From Larix kaempferi (lineage: Eukaryota > Streptophyta > Pinopsida > Pinales > Pinaceae): a stretch of DNA of 64,000 bases. A model generated the notes under the pieces. The model had not been told where the DNA came from. It saw nothing but the letters and a program-made list of their open reading frames with translations, and did not search any database. Position numbers and translations under genes: made by a program. Below, one piece after another: positions 21,348 to 31,432 of this stretch. The stretch lies in assembly GCA_027924585.1 (NCBI GenBank), contig BSBM01000865.1:5693001-5757000 (forward strand), read 5' to 3'. How positions within the stretch are numbered: the stretch's first letter is position 1; the number at the start of each line of letters is the position of its first letter.

Positions 21348-22382
21348 CTAAAGTGGAGTAGGCTGCTGCTGCTCGAATCCAAACTCTGAAAGGATCTGTC
21401 GAAGCCATAAAGCTTCCTGACTGGCATTAACTGCGGCTTGATATTCTGCTTCTACTGAAGAAAGAGCAAGAGCTGGTTGTTTCTTACAAGCCCAAGTGAT
21501 AGGTCCAGATCCCAGATCGAAAACATAACCTGCAGTAGACTTTCGATCATCAGGATCGTCGGCCCAATCTGAATCAGTGAAACCAACCAACAAAGGTTTC
21601 CCCCCTGTATTGTAATGAATCCCAAACTGAATTATACCTCGAATATATCGAAGTATACTTTTAGCTGCTTTCCAGTGACTTTCATGAGGTGTATGCATAT
21701 AATAGGCAACACGACCAATGACAAAGGAAAGGTCAGGATGGGAATGAGTCAAGTATAAGAGACTACCAACAAGCTGACGATACAAGGTGGCATCGACTTC
21801 AGGTGAAGTACAAGTGGTAGAAAGTTTGACTCTAGACTGGAAGGGAGAAGGGGCTGGTGTAGAGTCTTCCATGTGAAAGCGACGAAGAAGGTCACAAGCA
21901 TACTTAGACTGAGAAAGAAAGATTCCTTCTTTGGTTTGCAGAACTTGGAGACCAAGAAAATAATGCAAATGTCCTAAGTCTGACATTTCAGAATTTTGAT
22001 TAAGACTGGATTTCACATGGGTTATAAGCTTAGGGTCACTACCAGTAAGAATAAGGTCATAAACATATAGAACAAGTATGATGAGATGGTTTCCTACTTT
22101 CTTGATATAAACATTGGGGTCAGAATGGCATCTAGAAAAACCAGTGTCAAGATTAAAGTTATCCATTTTGGCATACCAAGCTCTAGGAGATTGCTTAAGG
22201 CCATATAAGGATTTCTTAAGGTGGCAGACAAGGCTAGAGTTATTCTGAACATATCCAGGAGGTTGTTCCATGTAAATTTCCTCCTGTAAATCACCATGTA
22301 AGAAGGCAGACTTGACATCCATTTGATGGACTTCCCAGTTATGTAAGGCTGCAAGAGAAAGAACAAGGCGGATGGAGTTCAT
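21348..22382 (-). pseudogene. Copia-2 RT and RNase H
   Basis: This is the open 344-codon part of RT-RH, and the frame extends upstream in phase to the TGA at 22530. RT boxes are MDVKSAFLHGDL and SLYGLKQSPRAW, and the catalytic box reads LYVYDLILTG: one aspartate of YVDD has become tyrosine, so the polymerase is dead. RNase H has FTDSDWADD and LSSVEAEY. A TAG at 21348 replaces the tryptophan before CDNQSAIELA; the frame then continues to a natural stop at about 21108 through the usual tail ADIFTKSL. Codons 21108-21347 are therefore also part of this gene. Confidence 0.92.
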
Positions 22383-22529
22383 TTTTGCAACGGGAGCAAA
22401 GGTTTCATTGTAGTCAATCCCTTCAACTTGGGAAAAACCTTTGGCAACTAACCTTGCCTTAAGTCTTTCAACACTTCCATCTGATGCATACTTAGTTCTG
22501 TAGACCCATTTACATTTGACAAGTTTTCT

Positions 22530-23900
22530 TCATTTTGGAAGAGGTACAAGATCCCAAGTATCGTTCGCCATTAAGGAACGATATTCTTCATCCATGGCTG
22601 CATCCCAATTTGGATTCCTTGAAGCTTCTGCAAAAGTTTTTGGATCATGATTCTCAGAAACTTGAGCCAAAAGAGAAGAGGCTCGTTGAAACTGAGAACG
22701 TGTTCGACGTTGATCTCTAGGATCATCGTCAAGATCACCAGCTGCTTCACATGTTGAATGGACCCATCGGGGAAGCACTTGTGCTGGTGCAACTGGAGGA
22801 ACATGAGCAGGCGGAGGTGGATTTTCATCCTCACTGTCATCATCAGAAACTGGAGTTGGAAACCTATCAAGGAAGTTGGAAGAAGAAGAAGAAGGCACAA
22901 ATGCCGAATCAGGCTCGCAGGCCAAAGATGGCACAATCGCCGAGTTAGGCTCACAGGCCAAGAGATTTTCATCAAATTTAACATCTCTTCCAATGATTAT
23001 ATCATGAGAATGTGGTTGAAGAAGTCTAGAACCTTTTACATCTTCAGAATATCCAACAAATATGCACTTTTCACTTTTAGGCTGCAATGCTTTCCATTTT
23101 TCATCCGGAATGTGAGCCCATGCTTCACTACCAAACACACGGAAGTGACTTACATCAGGTTTAGTTTTACTCCATGCTTCTTTCGGTGTTATACCTTGTA
23201 ATGCTTTAATGGGGGTGTGATTAACTATGTAATTTGCACAATTAATGGCTTCATCCCAAAATTGAAGACTTAGTCCCTTAGATTGGATCATACAATTAGC
23301 CATTTCTTTTAAAGTGCGGTTCTTCCGCTCAGCTACACCATTTTGTTGTGGTGTATATGGAACAGTGTGCTGTTGTTGGATGCCTTGTTCAGTGCAGAAA
23401 GTAGTGAACTTTTTGTTAACATATTCTCCTCCATTGTCAGATCTTAACTTAATGATTTGATGACCAGATTGTTTTTCAACAAGGGCCTTGTAGGCCAAGA
23501 ACATGTTAAATACTTCGCTCTTAAGTTTTAGGAAATAAACCCAAGTGCGTCTGGTGTAATCATCAATGAAAGTTAAGAAATATTTGAAACCAGAAAAGGA
23601 AGCAAATGGAAGAGGACCACATAAGTGACTATGCACAAGCTCCAAGGGAACTGAGGCGTGCCAAGAGGCACGTTTGTCAAAACTTTCCCGATGATGTTTT
23701 CTGAGTACACAACCGGAACAAACACCATCCCTGCAAGATACCATCGGAAGACCTGTCACCATATTGTCTTTACATAGTTGTTGCAATGAGCGATAATTTA
23801 AGTGACCAAATCGCTCATGCCAAAGTTTTCTCAAGTTATCACTATGAGCAACAAAAACTGAAGGGAAAGGTGATGACCCAAAGTTGTTAAACTTGTACAA
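22530..23900 (-). pseudogene. Copia-2 integrase
   Basis: The 456-codon stretch holds the zinc finger (HERFGH, then CSGCVLRKH), the core and a long linker up to the start of RT (LMANDTWDLVPLPK). Of the catalytic triad, the first aspartate is lost (LVHSHLCGP instead of HSDLCGP), the second is kept (RSDNGGEY) and the glutamate is kept (NGVAERKNRT). The ORF begins after a TAG at 23937 and ends at a TGA at 22530, both in the same frame as the neighbours, so they are single nonsense changes. The linker holds an acidic, Pro-rich repeat with AIVPSLACEPDSAFVPS. Confidence 0.92.
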
Positions 23901-23936
23901 CCTGGTAATATCATCAACAATTCCGGTAGCTAGGAC

Positions 23937-24764
23937 CTATTGAGGATCTTTAAAATCCTTGATTACAACTTGGTGAGGTGTAAAGGTCACAGTTTTACAT
24001 TCACCAGAATGAGTGATCTGATAGACTGATAACAAATTGTAGGAAATTCTTGGAACACATAGTACATCACTAAAATGAGTATTATATACTAGAACTGTTC
24101 CAGCTCCTACAACACTTAGAGATCTATTATCACCAACAAATATTTGTTTGGTGTTACATTCATGCATAGTGGAAAAGATGGCTTGATCCTTAGCCATATG
24201 ATAAGATGCTCCAGAATCAATGAGCCATTCATTTGAAGTAGACGAAGAAGATGCATTATAAGAATAACCAGAAGCACAAAGTGCATGTCCATGAGAGGCA
24301 GATTCTGAAGGCAAATCTAGGCTGCTGTGGTGCTTCTTCATTGCTGCTTCCAAGGCTGCCATCTTCTTGAAACACTTAGATTCATCATGATTATCTTTCC
24401 CGCAATAGTTGCAATGATGCTCAGTCTTTTTGCCTTTTGGCTTGGATCCTTTGTCATTTTTTAAAGAAGGAGCTGAGTGAGAGGGTTTTGGACCCTTGTT
24501 TGACTTATTATTGCGAAAATTTTGTTTCTTGGGAGGCTTGGAATTTTCTTTCTGTTGGGACGATAAGGCTTTCCCAGATGTATTTGCAGTGTTGATTATT
24601 CCAAGATGAATGAGTTTATCTTGCTCTCTAATCAAGGAATCACAAAAGGATTCAAGACTAGGCTCTTGATAGCTAGCTGCATTCAAAGATTCTTTCATGG
24701 AGTAAAATGTAGATAAAAAACAGAATATGCAGGTCCAAGTTTGGAAAGAATATGATAAATGCAT
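23937..24764 (-). pseudogene. Copia-2 gag C-terminus and protease
   Basis: The first ~20 codons are out of frame with gag. The true coding part starts near STFYSMKESL, where a one- or two-base shift joins it to the gag ORF at 24695-25186. A Lys-rich linker leads to a CCHC knuckle (HCNYCGKDNHDESKC). The aspartic protease motif WLIDSGASYHM is intact. The ORF ends at an in-frame TAG at 23937, probably a former tryptophan codon, and integrase follows in the same frame. Confidence 0.9.
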
Positions 24765-25186
24765 TGTTTGTCTTCCCTCTTAATCTTACATTCTGCACAT
24801 AAGAGTTTAAGAGTTTTGTACTTAGATAAATAATCTTGAATGCATGAAAAGTCACTTGGATTTAAAGAAATCAATTCATTTTCGAGTTGGTGACCTCGAA
24901 TTTCATTGTGTTTACCAAACACAGATTCCAACTTGTCCCACGCAGCATCAGGTTCATCAATTCCAGATATGTGGAATCGCAAATCAGTAGAGATTGACAT
25001 CCCAATCAATCCACGAGATTCATCACATCTATTTGCCCATTTTATTTTTTTATCATCATCAGTGGGTTCTATTTTTTTCCCGGAAGTAATTTTGAAAAGT
25101 CCCCTAATTCGTAGAACATCGTCCATACGAGATTGCCATGAGAAATAGTTGGAACTGTTACGTAGAATATCACAATGGGTGGCCAT
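24695..25186 (-). pseudogene. Copia-2 gag N-terminus
   Basis: The 163-codon ORF begins MATHCDILRNSSNYFSWQSR, a usual Copia gag opening. The SNYFSWQSRMDDVLR helix, an AWDKLESVFGKHNE segment and the LNPSDFSCIQDYLSKYKTL stretch belong to the Copia gag domain (UBN2/DUF4219 type). After about residue 150 the frame is lost to an indel near 24720, and gag goes on in the next frame. The start codon is preceded by about 1.1 kb of leader. Confidence 0.88.
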
Positions 25187-25442
25187 ATTTGTAAATTAAT
25201 GGCTGTAAAAGCAGAAACCAATAGTGTGGATGTGAAGAGCTCGAAAAAATAGGTGGTTTCCAAAAAAATGGCACTGAAAACTGTCTCTGTATGATGAAGT
25301 TATGCTTGAACAAAGAAACTGTTGAAGATGTCCCCAATAGTGACGTGGCAACTAGAGAATGTCCAACAAAAACAAAGAACCCCCCTCTTCCCAAGATGAA
25401 CCTTTTGACAATCACTTTACAAGAAAGTTGAAAAGTTGCTTT

Positions 25443-25575
25443 AAGTGAACCACTTTTGTAAAATAAGTGATTTCACTTTTACAATGATATTACTTTTAAA
25501 TAGTGCAACAATAAAAAAGAACTTAAGTGACTCACTTATATTTTTATTTTTTATTATTTAAGTGAGATGCACTTT
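25443..25575. repeat. Cluster of four AAGTG(n)CACTT palindromes
   Basis: AAGTGAACCACTT (25443-25455), AAGTGATTTCACTT (25465-25478), AAGTGACTCACTT (25525-25537) and AAGTGAGATGCACTT (25561-25575) lie within 133 bp in the Copia-2 leader. They share 5- or 6-bp arms with different centres. Confidence 0.75.
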
Positions 25576-25631
25576 TACAATAAAGTAACTTAAAAATAGA
25601 AATTGCATGCACTTTTTCTTTTAAAAGTAAA

Positions 25632-25700
25632 TTCCTAAGACTTGAACTCAAGACCTAATAAGGAATAAAGCAACTTTGAACCAAGTGAGCTAGATTAAAA
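25632..25700 (-). repeat. tRNA-like (SINE-type) segment in the Copia-2 leader
   Basis: On the minus strand TAGCTCACTTGG (25681-25692) fits a pol III A box with one mismatch, and GTTCAAGTC (25639-25647) fits the B box. The distance between them is tRNA-like. The anticodon and acceptor stems do not pair, so this is a SINE head or a decayed tRNA-derived piece and not a tRNA gene. Confidence 0.45.
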
Positions 25701-26327
25701 GGTATGTAAAATATGGAAATGAGGAAGGGTTTTTTTTTTAACTCTTCTTGCTCGGTTTGCGTGCTTGCCCTTTTTCCTGCAAAACACACCACAAATCGAA
25801 ACAAAAAAAACTTTTCCACACTTCTGGAGTTAGATATCGTTAGCTTTCCCGGAAAGTCTATGTTTTCTCTCTGTTTCTGATTTGCCGAGATCATGCAAGG
25901 TGCACGGCAAAGAGCATACGCAGCCGAGAAAAACCCTTTCCCTTTCTGTTTCTGATTTGCTGAGATCACTCAAGTTGCATGGCAAAGAGAATACGCATAT
26001 GGAAAAGCAACAATCCGAACCCAAAAAAAATCTAACAGTAAAAAAATGATAAAATATGAGATTTGTCTCTTTTAAAAACAGAAAATAAAAAAATGCATCA
26101 TTGTAACATTATACCTTCAGATCTGATGAAATATGCGTTTCTGGAGCAACCGAGAACCGTTTTCGATCAAACGAAAACTATTTTCCAATGGAAACGACAC
26201 TCTGGATGCAATGGAACACCTCCCATAGTCCATAAATGCACAGAAATACCAAAACCAGAAACCCTTTCGAGTTTCAGCAACAGTAGTTCAAGATCTAGAT
26301 CATAACCGGAAGCGGCTCTTCATAAAA

Positions 26328-26339
26328 GCTTTGATACCA
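26328..26339 (-). other. Primer binding site of Copia-2 (initiator tRNA-Met)
   Basis: On the minus strand the 5' LTR end is followed at once by TGGTATCAAAGC, one base off the standard TGGTATCAGAGC. Confidence 0.88.
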
Positions 26340-26796
26340 TGTTCGGGTACACAGGGTACTACCAAAGGACTGAACTCCAAGTGAAACCACTTCACACAAA
26401 TAGATCACAGATCAACACACGATGTTTTGACGTGGTTTAAACCCTCTTGAGGGAAACACTCCACAGCCCCGGCCAAATAGTTTCTATGGAACAATTTATT
26501 ATGCAAAGAAAGAAAGTTACAAATGAGCTTCTCATAATCGATCAACTAAACAATGACCCTCCATGATCTTTAAAAAGATATCATGGAACAATCGGATGCT
26601 AAGCCACGGATCAAGGTTAGGTATGATCTAAGAGAAGTTGAGCCGTCGAATCACTCTATGTCGGGAACATATCGTGACCATCAGATTAAGTATTTACAAA
26701 TGCATACTAATGCATACTAAATAAACACACTATCCCTAACGGATATATTACACAAGTTGATCTTAACTAACTTCTAAGTGTCTAAATATCCTAACA
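26340..26796 (-). repeat. 5' LTR of Copia-2
   Basis: It has TGTTCGGG and CCTAACA ends, is homologous to 20568-21025, and is followed by TAATA. Confidence 0.94.
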
Positions 26797-26801
26797 TAAT
26801 A
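26797..26801. repeat. Target-site duplication of Copia-2, right copy
   Basis: An exact second TAATA; after it the RepX LTR continues with GCTACATTAATG. Confidence 0.95.
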
Positions 26802-26943
26802 GCTACATTAATGTGTCCTATTACACCTCAATCCACTCTAGAAACAGTTCGAAACCATTTGGGATCATTTGGGACAGTTTGGGGCTTCAATAGTCCAAGT
26901 TTCGAAAATTGACTAAATTGGAAAAAAATTCAAATTGGGGACA
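26802..26943 (+). repeat. RepX 5' LTR, second piece
   Basis: This is the end of the LTR, matching 62902-63045. It ends CAAATTGGGGACA, an inverted match to the LTR start TGTCCCAAAAATTTG at 45116, so the family has TGTCCC/GGGACA ends. Confidence 0.85.
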
Positions 26944-26949
26944 TTATAG

Positions 26950-26961
26950 TGTTATCAGAGC
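26950..26961 (+). other. Primer binding site of RepX (initiator tRNA-Met)
   Basis: TGTTATCAGAGC lies six bases after the LTR end. The second RepX copy at 63048 onward has the unmutated TGGTATCAGAGC. Confidence 0.8.
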
Positions 26962-27083
26962 ATGGTCCTTGCACCTGTATATTAATGAGATATATTTAAT
27001 AATAACTTTCATCCATTTCTTACTATTTTGATGACTCCTATGAGTACAATGCTTACGAGCAATATGAAGCAGAATGTGAATGG

Positions 27084-27533
27084 TTGGAGAAAGAGGTGCC
27101 ATCATGCAACACTTCTTGCAATTTCATAAGGAATGAGGGTTATTCTTATGAACCTAAATTTGATGAATATGAGTGTGTCACACTACCAAAGGATAAATAT
27201 ATGAATGAATTACAAATATGGAGAGCAACATGTAAAACTTTGGCCCAACAATATCAGGCATATCTTGATGTGTATAAGAGAGATACACAAAAGGCCATTC
27301 CTTTTGAAAATAGGCCCAAAAATGAAGATGTGGAGTTATTGAAGAAAGGTTTATGCCATTCTTGTAAAATACCTTGGAGAGAAAATCATATTTGTTTGAG
27401 TGAAAAGAGCAGTGAAATATCTGAAGTTTCAGGGAATGGATGTATTTCCTACTTGAAAAGAGTTTTTGGGTTTTCTTCAAAAAGAGATTCCAAATATGAA
27501 GAGACATCACATGAGCATGAAGAAGACTATTGA
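27084..27533 (+). pseudogene. RepX gag-like fragment
   Basis: The open frame of about 149 codons, which continues upstream in phase from about 27033, is rich in charged residues. It contains CHSCKIPWRENHIC, with the C-x2-C-x7-H-x-C spacing seen in the zinc knuckle at the end of some Ty3/Gypsy Gag proteins. Upstream is a Tyr/Glu-rich stretch (YEPKFDEYECV). The large gag core that should precede the knuckle is missing or unrecognisable, and no protease follows. It is best read as what is left of gag in a non-autonomous element. Confidence 0.55.
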
Positions 27534-27603
27534 AAATATCGAATATCATTTCGAGACACATTTTACCTTGGACATGACTTAAAGAGAATCTACTGATGGA
27601 TGC

Positions 27604-28382
27604 TTGAACTATGAAGGAGTACCTACTGATGGGTGCTCACACCTCTATGTTGGTGACATAAAGATGACTTTTGAAAGTGTTGCTGCAAGCCAAACTTCCA
27701 TTAAGCATGAAAATAAAGACTTTGTAGCAGTTGTAGAAGAAACAAGATCAACTTCCCCATCACCACTTGAGATTCATGAAGTTGTTCCAAGTAAGAAGGA
27801 AGAAGATGAGGAAGTTCATTTGCAAGAGTTTTTTTTTCTTAAGGTGTCATTAAAGATGAATGAAAAGAAGATCCAAGATACCCTTAGCATGCTCCATGAC
27901 AATGAAGCATTAGTGTGAAATTCTTGTTGGAAAGTTTCTTCATTGAAGGATCCATCCTTCCTTGAAGACAAGGAGAATATTCAAAGAGCAATGTGCAACA
28001 TCAAATGTAATTTCATGTCTTTTCTTTTTGATAGAAACATTTGAGTTGAGTTTAATGATTTTTTACATGATGCATACTTTAAGAATAATGAGGATATTCA
28101 TAAACTCAAAATTCAAAATGAGCAACTTCTTGAAAAGTTGCAATATACTTGTTCCTCCTCCTATGTTTGAAATTGTCATATGGTAGAATGCATGGAGGAT
28201 TCTCATGACATGGTAGATCATGAGAAACATGGAAATTTGCAGGGTCTTAATGTGTTTGAAGACGAGATTGATGAGATCCAAGCACTTGATGTGGTGGAAG
28301 AGGAACTTGAGTTTCCTCTTGGAAATGGTGACACAATTTGTTAAGAAGTGTATGATTCCACTACCTTGGAACCAACCTATGA
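27604..28382 (+). pseudogene. Degenerate acidic ORF pieces in the RepX interior
   Basis: An open stretch at 27604-27918 (MNYEGVPTDGCSHLYVGD...) and a later one at about 28202-28330 are both rich in Glu and Asp and separated by stops and shifts. The second piece ends near TTLEPTYEEL, where Gypsy-2 is inserted. I recognise no domain. They may be the tail of the gag-like protein or a spacer ORF of a LARD-type element. Confidence 0.4.
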
Positions 28383-28387
28383 GGAAC
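28383..28387. repeat. Target-site duplication of Gypsy-2, left copy
   Basis: GGAAC precedes TGTTATGTGG and is repeated exactly at 43677-43681 after the other end of the element. Confidence 0.85.
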
Positions 28388-29116
28388 TGTTATGTGGAAT
28401 TCTGCCCTACGGATAAGTCAAAACTCCCTTAACTTAAAGCAGACTTTCACTAACTCTAAGTTAAGAACAAAACGTAACAAATGCTACCTTGAAATTCCTG
28501 AACTAATTTCTACAGCAAGATCATATGCATTCAGAAACAATGAGAGATATGACATACCTTTCAATTAGACGTTTGTCCCGCTTCTAGCTTTTGATCCAAG
28601 TGCTCCAATGTAGAACCTGTTAAGATCAACCAAAGAACAAACATACAAGCTTCCAAATACCTTGAATATAAAAATTAGATTCAAATCCAGATTAGATACA
28701 TTCCATGTTAAAGATTTGAACAATACACATGAAATGGGAAAGACAAGACAAGTTATCTTATTACAACTTGAAGAATACTTACAAAGGGTGCTTGATGTCC
28801 AAGCCAATCCTCTAGCTCCAAGTGCCTTCTCCTCTAGCTATCTCCACAATGTTGCAAGACCATAAGTTTGGTACTACCAAGAGTCCTCCCTTTTCCCCAT
28901 GGAATACCTCTCCTTTATAGTGTATGGTAGGGTTAACTAACAAGAGAGATGGGTGGATCTAGGGAGAGATAAGTGGATCAGGGTTTCTAATCGCAGGAAA
29001 TGAGTTGAGATCGAATCAGGGATCCCAATCTTCCATTATCTTCGAAAATCCAAAATCCCAAAAGCCATGGAAAAAAGACTATAAAAAGAGTACCGCACCC
29101 TGTGGTCTGAGAAAAA

Positions 29117-29131
29117 CGCGGTAGTACCGCG
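29117..29131. repeat. CGCGGTA-G-TACCGCG inverted repeat in the Gypsy-2 3' LTR
   Basis: Seven-bp arms around one base. The same arms with another centre occur at 42705-42719 in the leader. Confidence 0.85.
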
Positions 29132-29149
29132 TGTCATGGACAGAGCATA

Positions 29150-29173
29150 GCGCAGTAGTGTAGACTACTGCGC
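29150..29173. repeat. Hairpin GCGCAGTAGT(gtag)ACTACTGCGC in the 3' LTR
   Basis: A perfect 10-bp stem. At the same place in the 5' LTR (43473-43496) the stem reads GCGCGGTAGT/ACTACCGCGC, so one pair has changed on both arms. Confidence 0.85.
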
Positions 29174-29356
29174 GCTTGTAAAGGAGCAAGGCACAGTAGT
29201 GTGGGTAAATAAAGTCTTAGCTGGGTGAGATCTTGACAGGGTGGATTTACCTTCAAGGTTCACTCATATTCTGGGTGGTTCAAACAGTAGGGGAAGTGTC
29301 GTCAACTTGTTTTGTAGTGGAGATGCGACACTGTGGAATATAAAGGTATAACAGAT

Positions 29357-29366
29357 GCCCCCTAAA
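29357..29366 (-). other. Polypurine tract of Gypsy-2
   Basis: On the minus strand TTTAGGGGGCATC abuts the 3' LTR. Gypsy-3 has CTTTGGGGGGCATTC in the same place. Confidence 0.82.
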
Positions 29367-31289
29367 GTGTGAAGTCAGAAGGGACTGATGGCCGAAAGAC
29401 TTTACGAATATTGTGCAGAGATAGCATCAAGGAGAGCGATAAGGAGCTGAGACAAAAACAAAGTTTTAGATATACCACCGAGGCGGGCATCCCCATGCTC
29501 GAAAACAAATGACTCAAAGCATGGCTGCCGACCAATACATTGCAGATCCATGAGTACTGAGATGAGATAGACTGTGGACAAATCATGGCTACTATGAACA
29601 ATCGTAGATCCATGAGACAATAATGACATAGCCACGACCAATACAATAAGTGGATCTGTGTGACAATACAAATGACATCTCCATCGCAACCTGGACGCAA
29701 TCAAAATGTAGAGGTGCGCCCAGGGTCTTCTACCCGATCGCAAAAGATACGAATCTATCCATGTGATTACAAGGTGTTGAAGTCGAACATGGTAGAAACC
29801 ATTTGATTACCGGTCAATGATGTGAACCGTTAACAAATGCGAGGGATATCACCAATGATGACGATGATTCCCAAGGTATCAATAGTACATCTCAACGAAA
29901 TGCGAATGAATGAGTTGATGTCGAGCATCCGAGAGATCGCTTGATCAGAGGTCAATGATGTGAACCTACTATCAAACACGAGGAAACCTGCCATTGGGGC
30001 ATGCAGGTACCAAGGTACTAGTGGTTGATTCCTAAGTCTGATTCCCGGATAGTGATTTGGTGTCGACGGGAACAGACTCGTCGAAGGTGGGCCATAATGA
30101 TTCCCACACTATCGACACGAAATCGGTACGAACGATAAGATGATGAAACAATGGAGTATGTACTGACACAGCGAAGGCCTGACACAATGAACGACTCTGA
30201 ACAATGCAACCCTTTGAACATATAACGGCATGTAACAGGACTTGGCAGCAGGGATTATTGAAAGCAGAGGATAGACACCGGATGAGTAGGCTCGTGGCCA
30301 GGGAGACGACTCAGGGTGATGACCATAACTCAGTGAAAAATAGATACCCGATATAGACAAGAGACAGACACATGCCATGTTCAAAGGTAACGACTGACAA
30401 GCTGCCATAAATAAACTTGAATTATCCCCCCATATTCCCCCGACATGATAGACGAGTACCTCTTTGTTTTTTTTCGAGCTTGAAGAGGATAACAGATGCT
30501 CGGTGTAGCTCATCTCATAGATGAGTCCAATCTCACATGTTTTGCGAACCTGAGAAAGGAGGGGTTCGTCCCAAAGTGGGTCCTTCGATGTTAATTTTTA
30601 ACGAGCCCAAGGAAGGGAAGCTCGATAGTTTTTCACATTTAGAGAGCCTGAAAAACTTAAAGGAAGCTCCGCAATGTACTTTTTCGTAAATTTAGTCCCT
30701 CGATCCTGAAAAAGTGTAAAACAATTCCCGAGAGAACTCTCCCAGCCAAATTTGACTGAGGTATACCTTTCTCGTAAATAGTCTAGACGGGCCGAAAAAG
30801 GGGTAACCTATCACCGAATAGACGACCTTTCAGATACTTTTACAAGTGTGAAAGAGTCAAGATCACTTGGCAATATTTTCAATTTTAGGGAGTCTGAAAA
30901 GAGCTTAACTATGGACTCCTATGGTCTTTTTCGTAATTTTTAATTATTCTGGCCCGAAAAAAGAATAAAATACAACCATGATAATACTTTCCTCATCGTT
31001 TAACGAGCATGAGTAAAGCTGACCGTACTTGACATCATTTACTTGGGTTTGACAAGCACGAGATGAGTGTGAAAGCGCTTGGAATCTTTTTCAAGTTTTA
31101 AATCCAGAGCACGAAAAAGATAAAGTAGGCTCAAAATGAAGTTCAAACGATGGATAAACGCCAGTGTGAATGTATCGCCTTTTACAAGAGGTCCTGTCAA
31201 TAAATGCTCATCAAACCAGGCATTAGTAATGTGAAATGGGCTTTTTATTTTAACCATATAAAATAATAATTAAAAAATGGGTGAAAAAC
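29367..31289. other. Long 3' region of Gypsy-2 upstream of the antisense gene
   Basis: No ORF here looks real on either strand. Between about 30540 and 31110 a motif around CGAAAAAG or its complement CTTTTTCG recurs at intervals of some tens to a hundred bases within diverged copies of a phrase containing 'agcctgaaaa'. Gypsy-3 has the same kind of region at 60230-60870 (in inverse orientation, as the element is inverted). Confidence 0.55.
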
Positions 31290-31296
31290 TATAAAA
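31290..31296 (+). promoter_or_regulatory. TATA box of the Gypsy-2 antisense gene
   Basis: CTATAAAAGG at 31289-31298 is a strong plant TATA box. It lies about 140 bp upstream of the 5'-UTR splice donor and 490 bp upstream of the start codon, on the strand opposite to the element's own transcript. A start of transcription near 31320-31330 is expected. The Gypsy-3 copy has no equally good box at the matching place. Confidence 0.55.
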
Positions 31297-31432
31297 GGAT
31301 TGTTAAAAATAGAAATTACCATTTCATTTGTGTTTTTACCCAAAGAGGAGATTTTTACCCATTTGAGGAGCAAAACTTCAAGGACCCATATCCGGAGTTT
31401 CAGGGCACCATTTCAACAACCGTCTGCGCCAG

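Larger units (their letters stand above)
25187..26327 (-). other. 5' leader of Copia-2
   Basis: This 1.1-kb stretch between PBS and gag has no real ORF. It holds a tRNA-like/SINE-like segment (about 25632-25700), four short palindromes of the form AAGTG...CACTT (25443-25575), and a direct repeat of ~60 bp: about 25863-25922 and 25938-26000 both contain CTGTTTCTGATTTGC and GGCAAAGAG-ATACGCA. Confidence 0.6.
20568..26796 (-). mobile_element. Copia-2: Ty1/Copia LTR retrotransposon
   Basis: LTRs of 458 and 457 bp, a perfect 5-bp TSD, a Met-type PBS, and gag-PR-INT-RT-RH in Copia order on the minus strand. The coding frame carries a frameshift in gag near 24720 and in-frame stops at 23937, 22530 and 21348. 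The integrase lost its first aspartate and the RT its second. I do not assign a lineage firmly. Confidence 0.95.
28388..29353 (-). repeat. 3' LTR of Gypsy-2 (966 bp)
   Basis: The outer end TGTTATGTGG is fixed by the TSD and the inner end is TATAACA. From 28609 on it matches 42933-43676 closely. The first 221 bp have no partner in the other LTR. GC-rich hairpins sit at 29117-29131 and 29150-29173. Confidence 0.85.

Noticed and set aside
28609-29353. Placing the left end of Gypsy-2 at 28609 (TGTAGAACC), where the two LTR copies begin to align
   Set aside because: The bases before it (TCCAA) do not match those after the right end (GGAAC). Moving the end to 28388 gives an exact GGAAC duplication and perfect TGTTAT/ATAACA ends.
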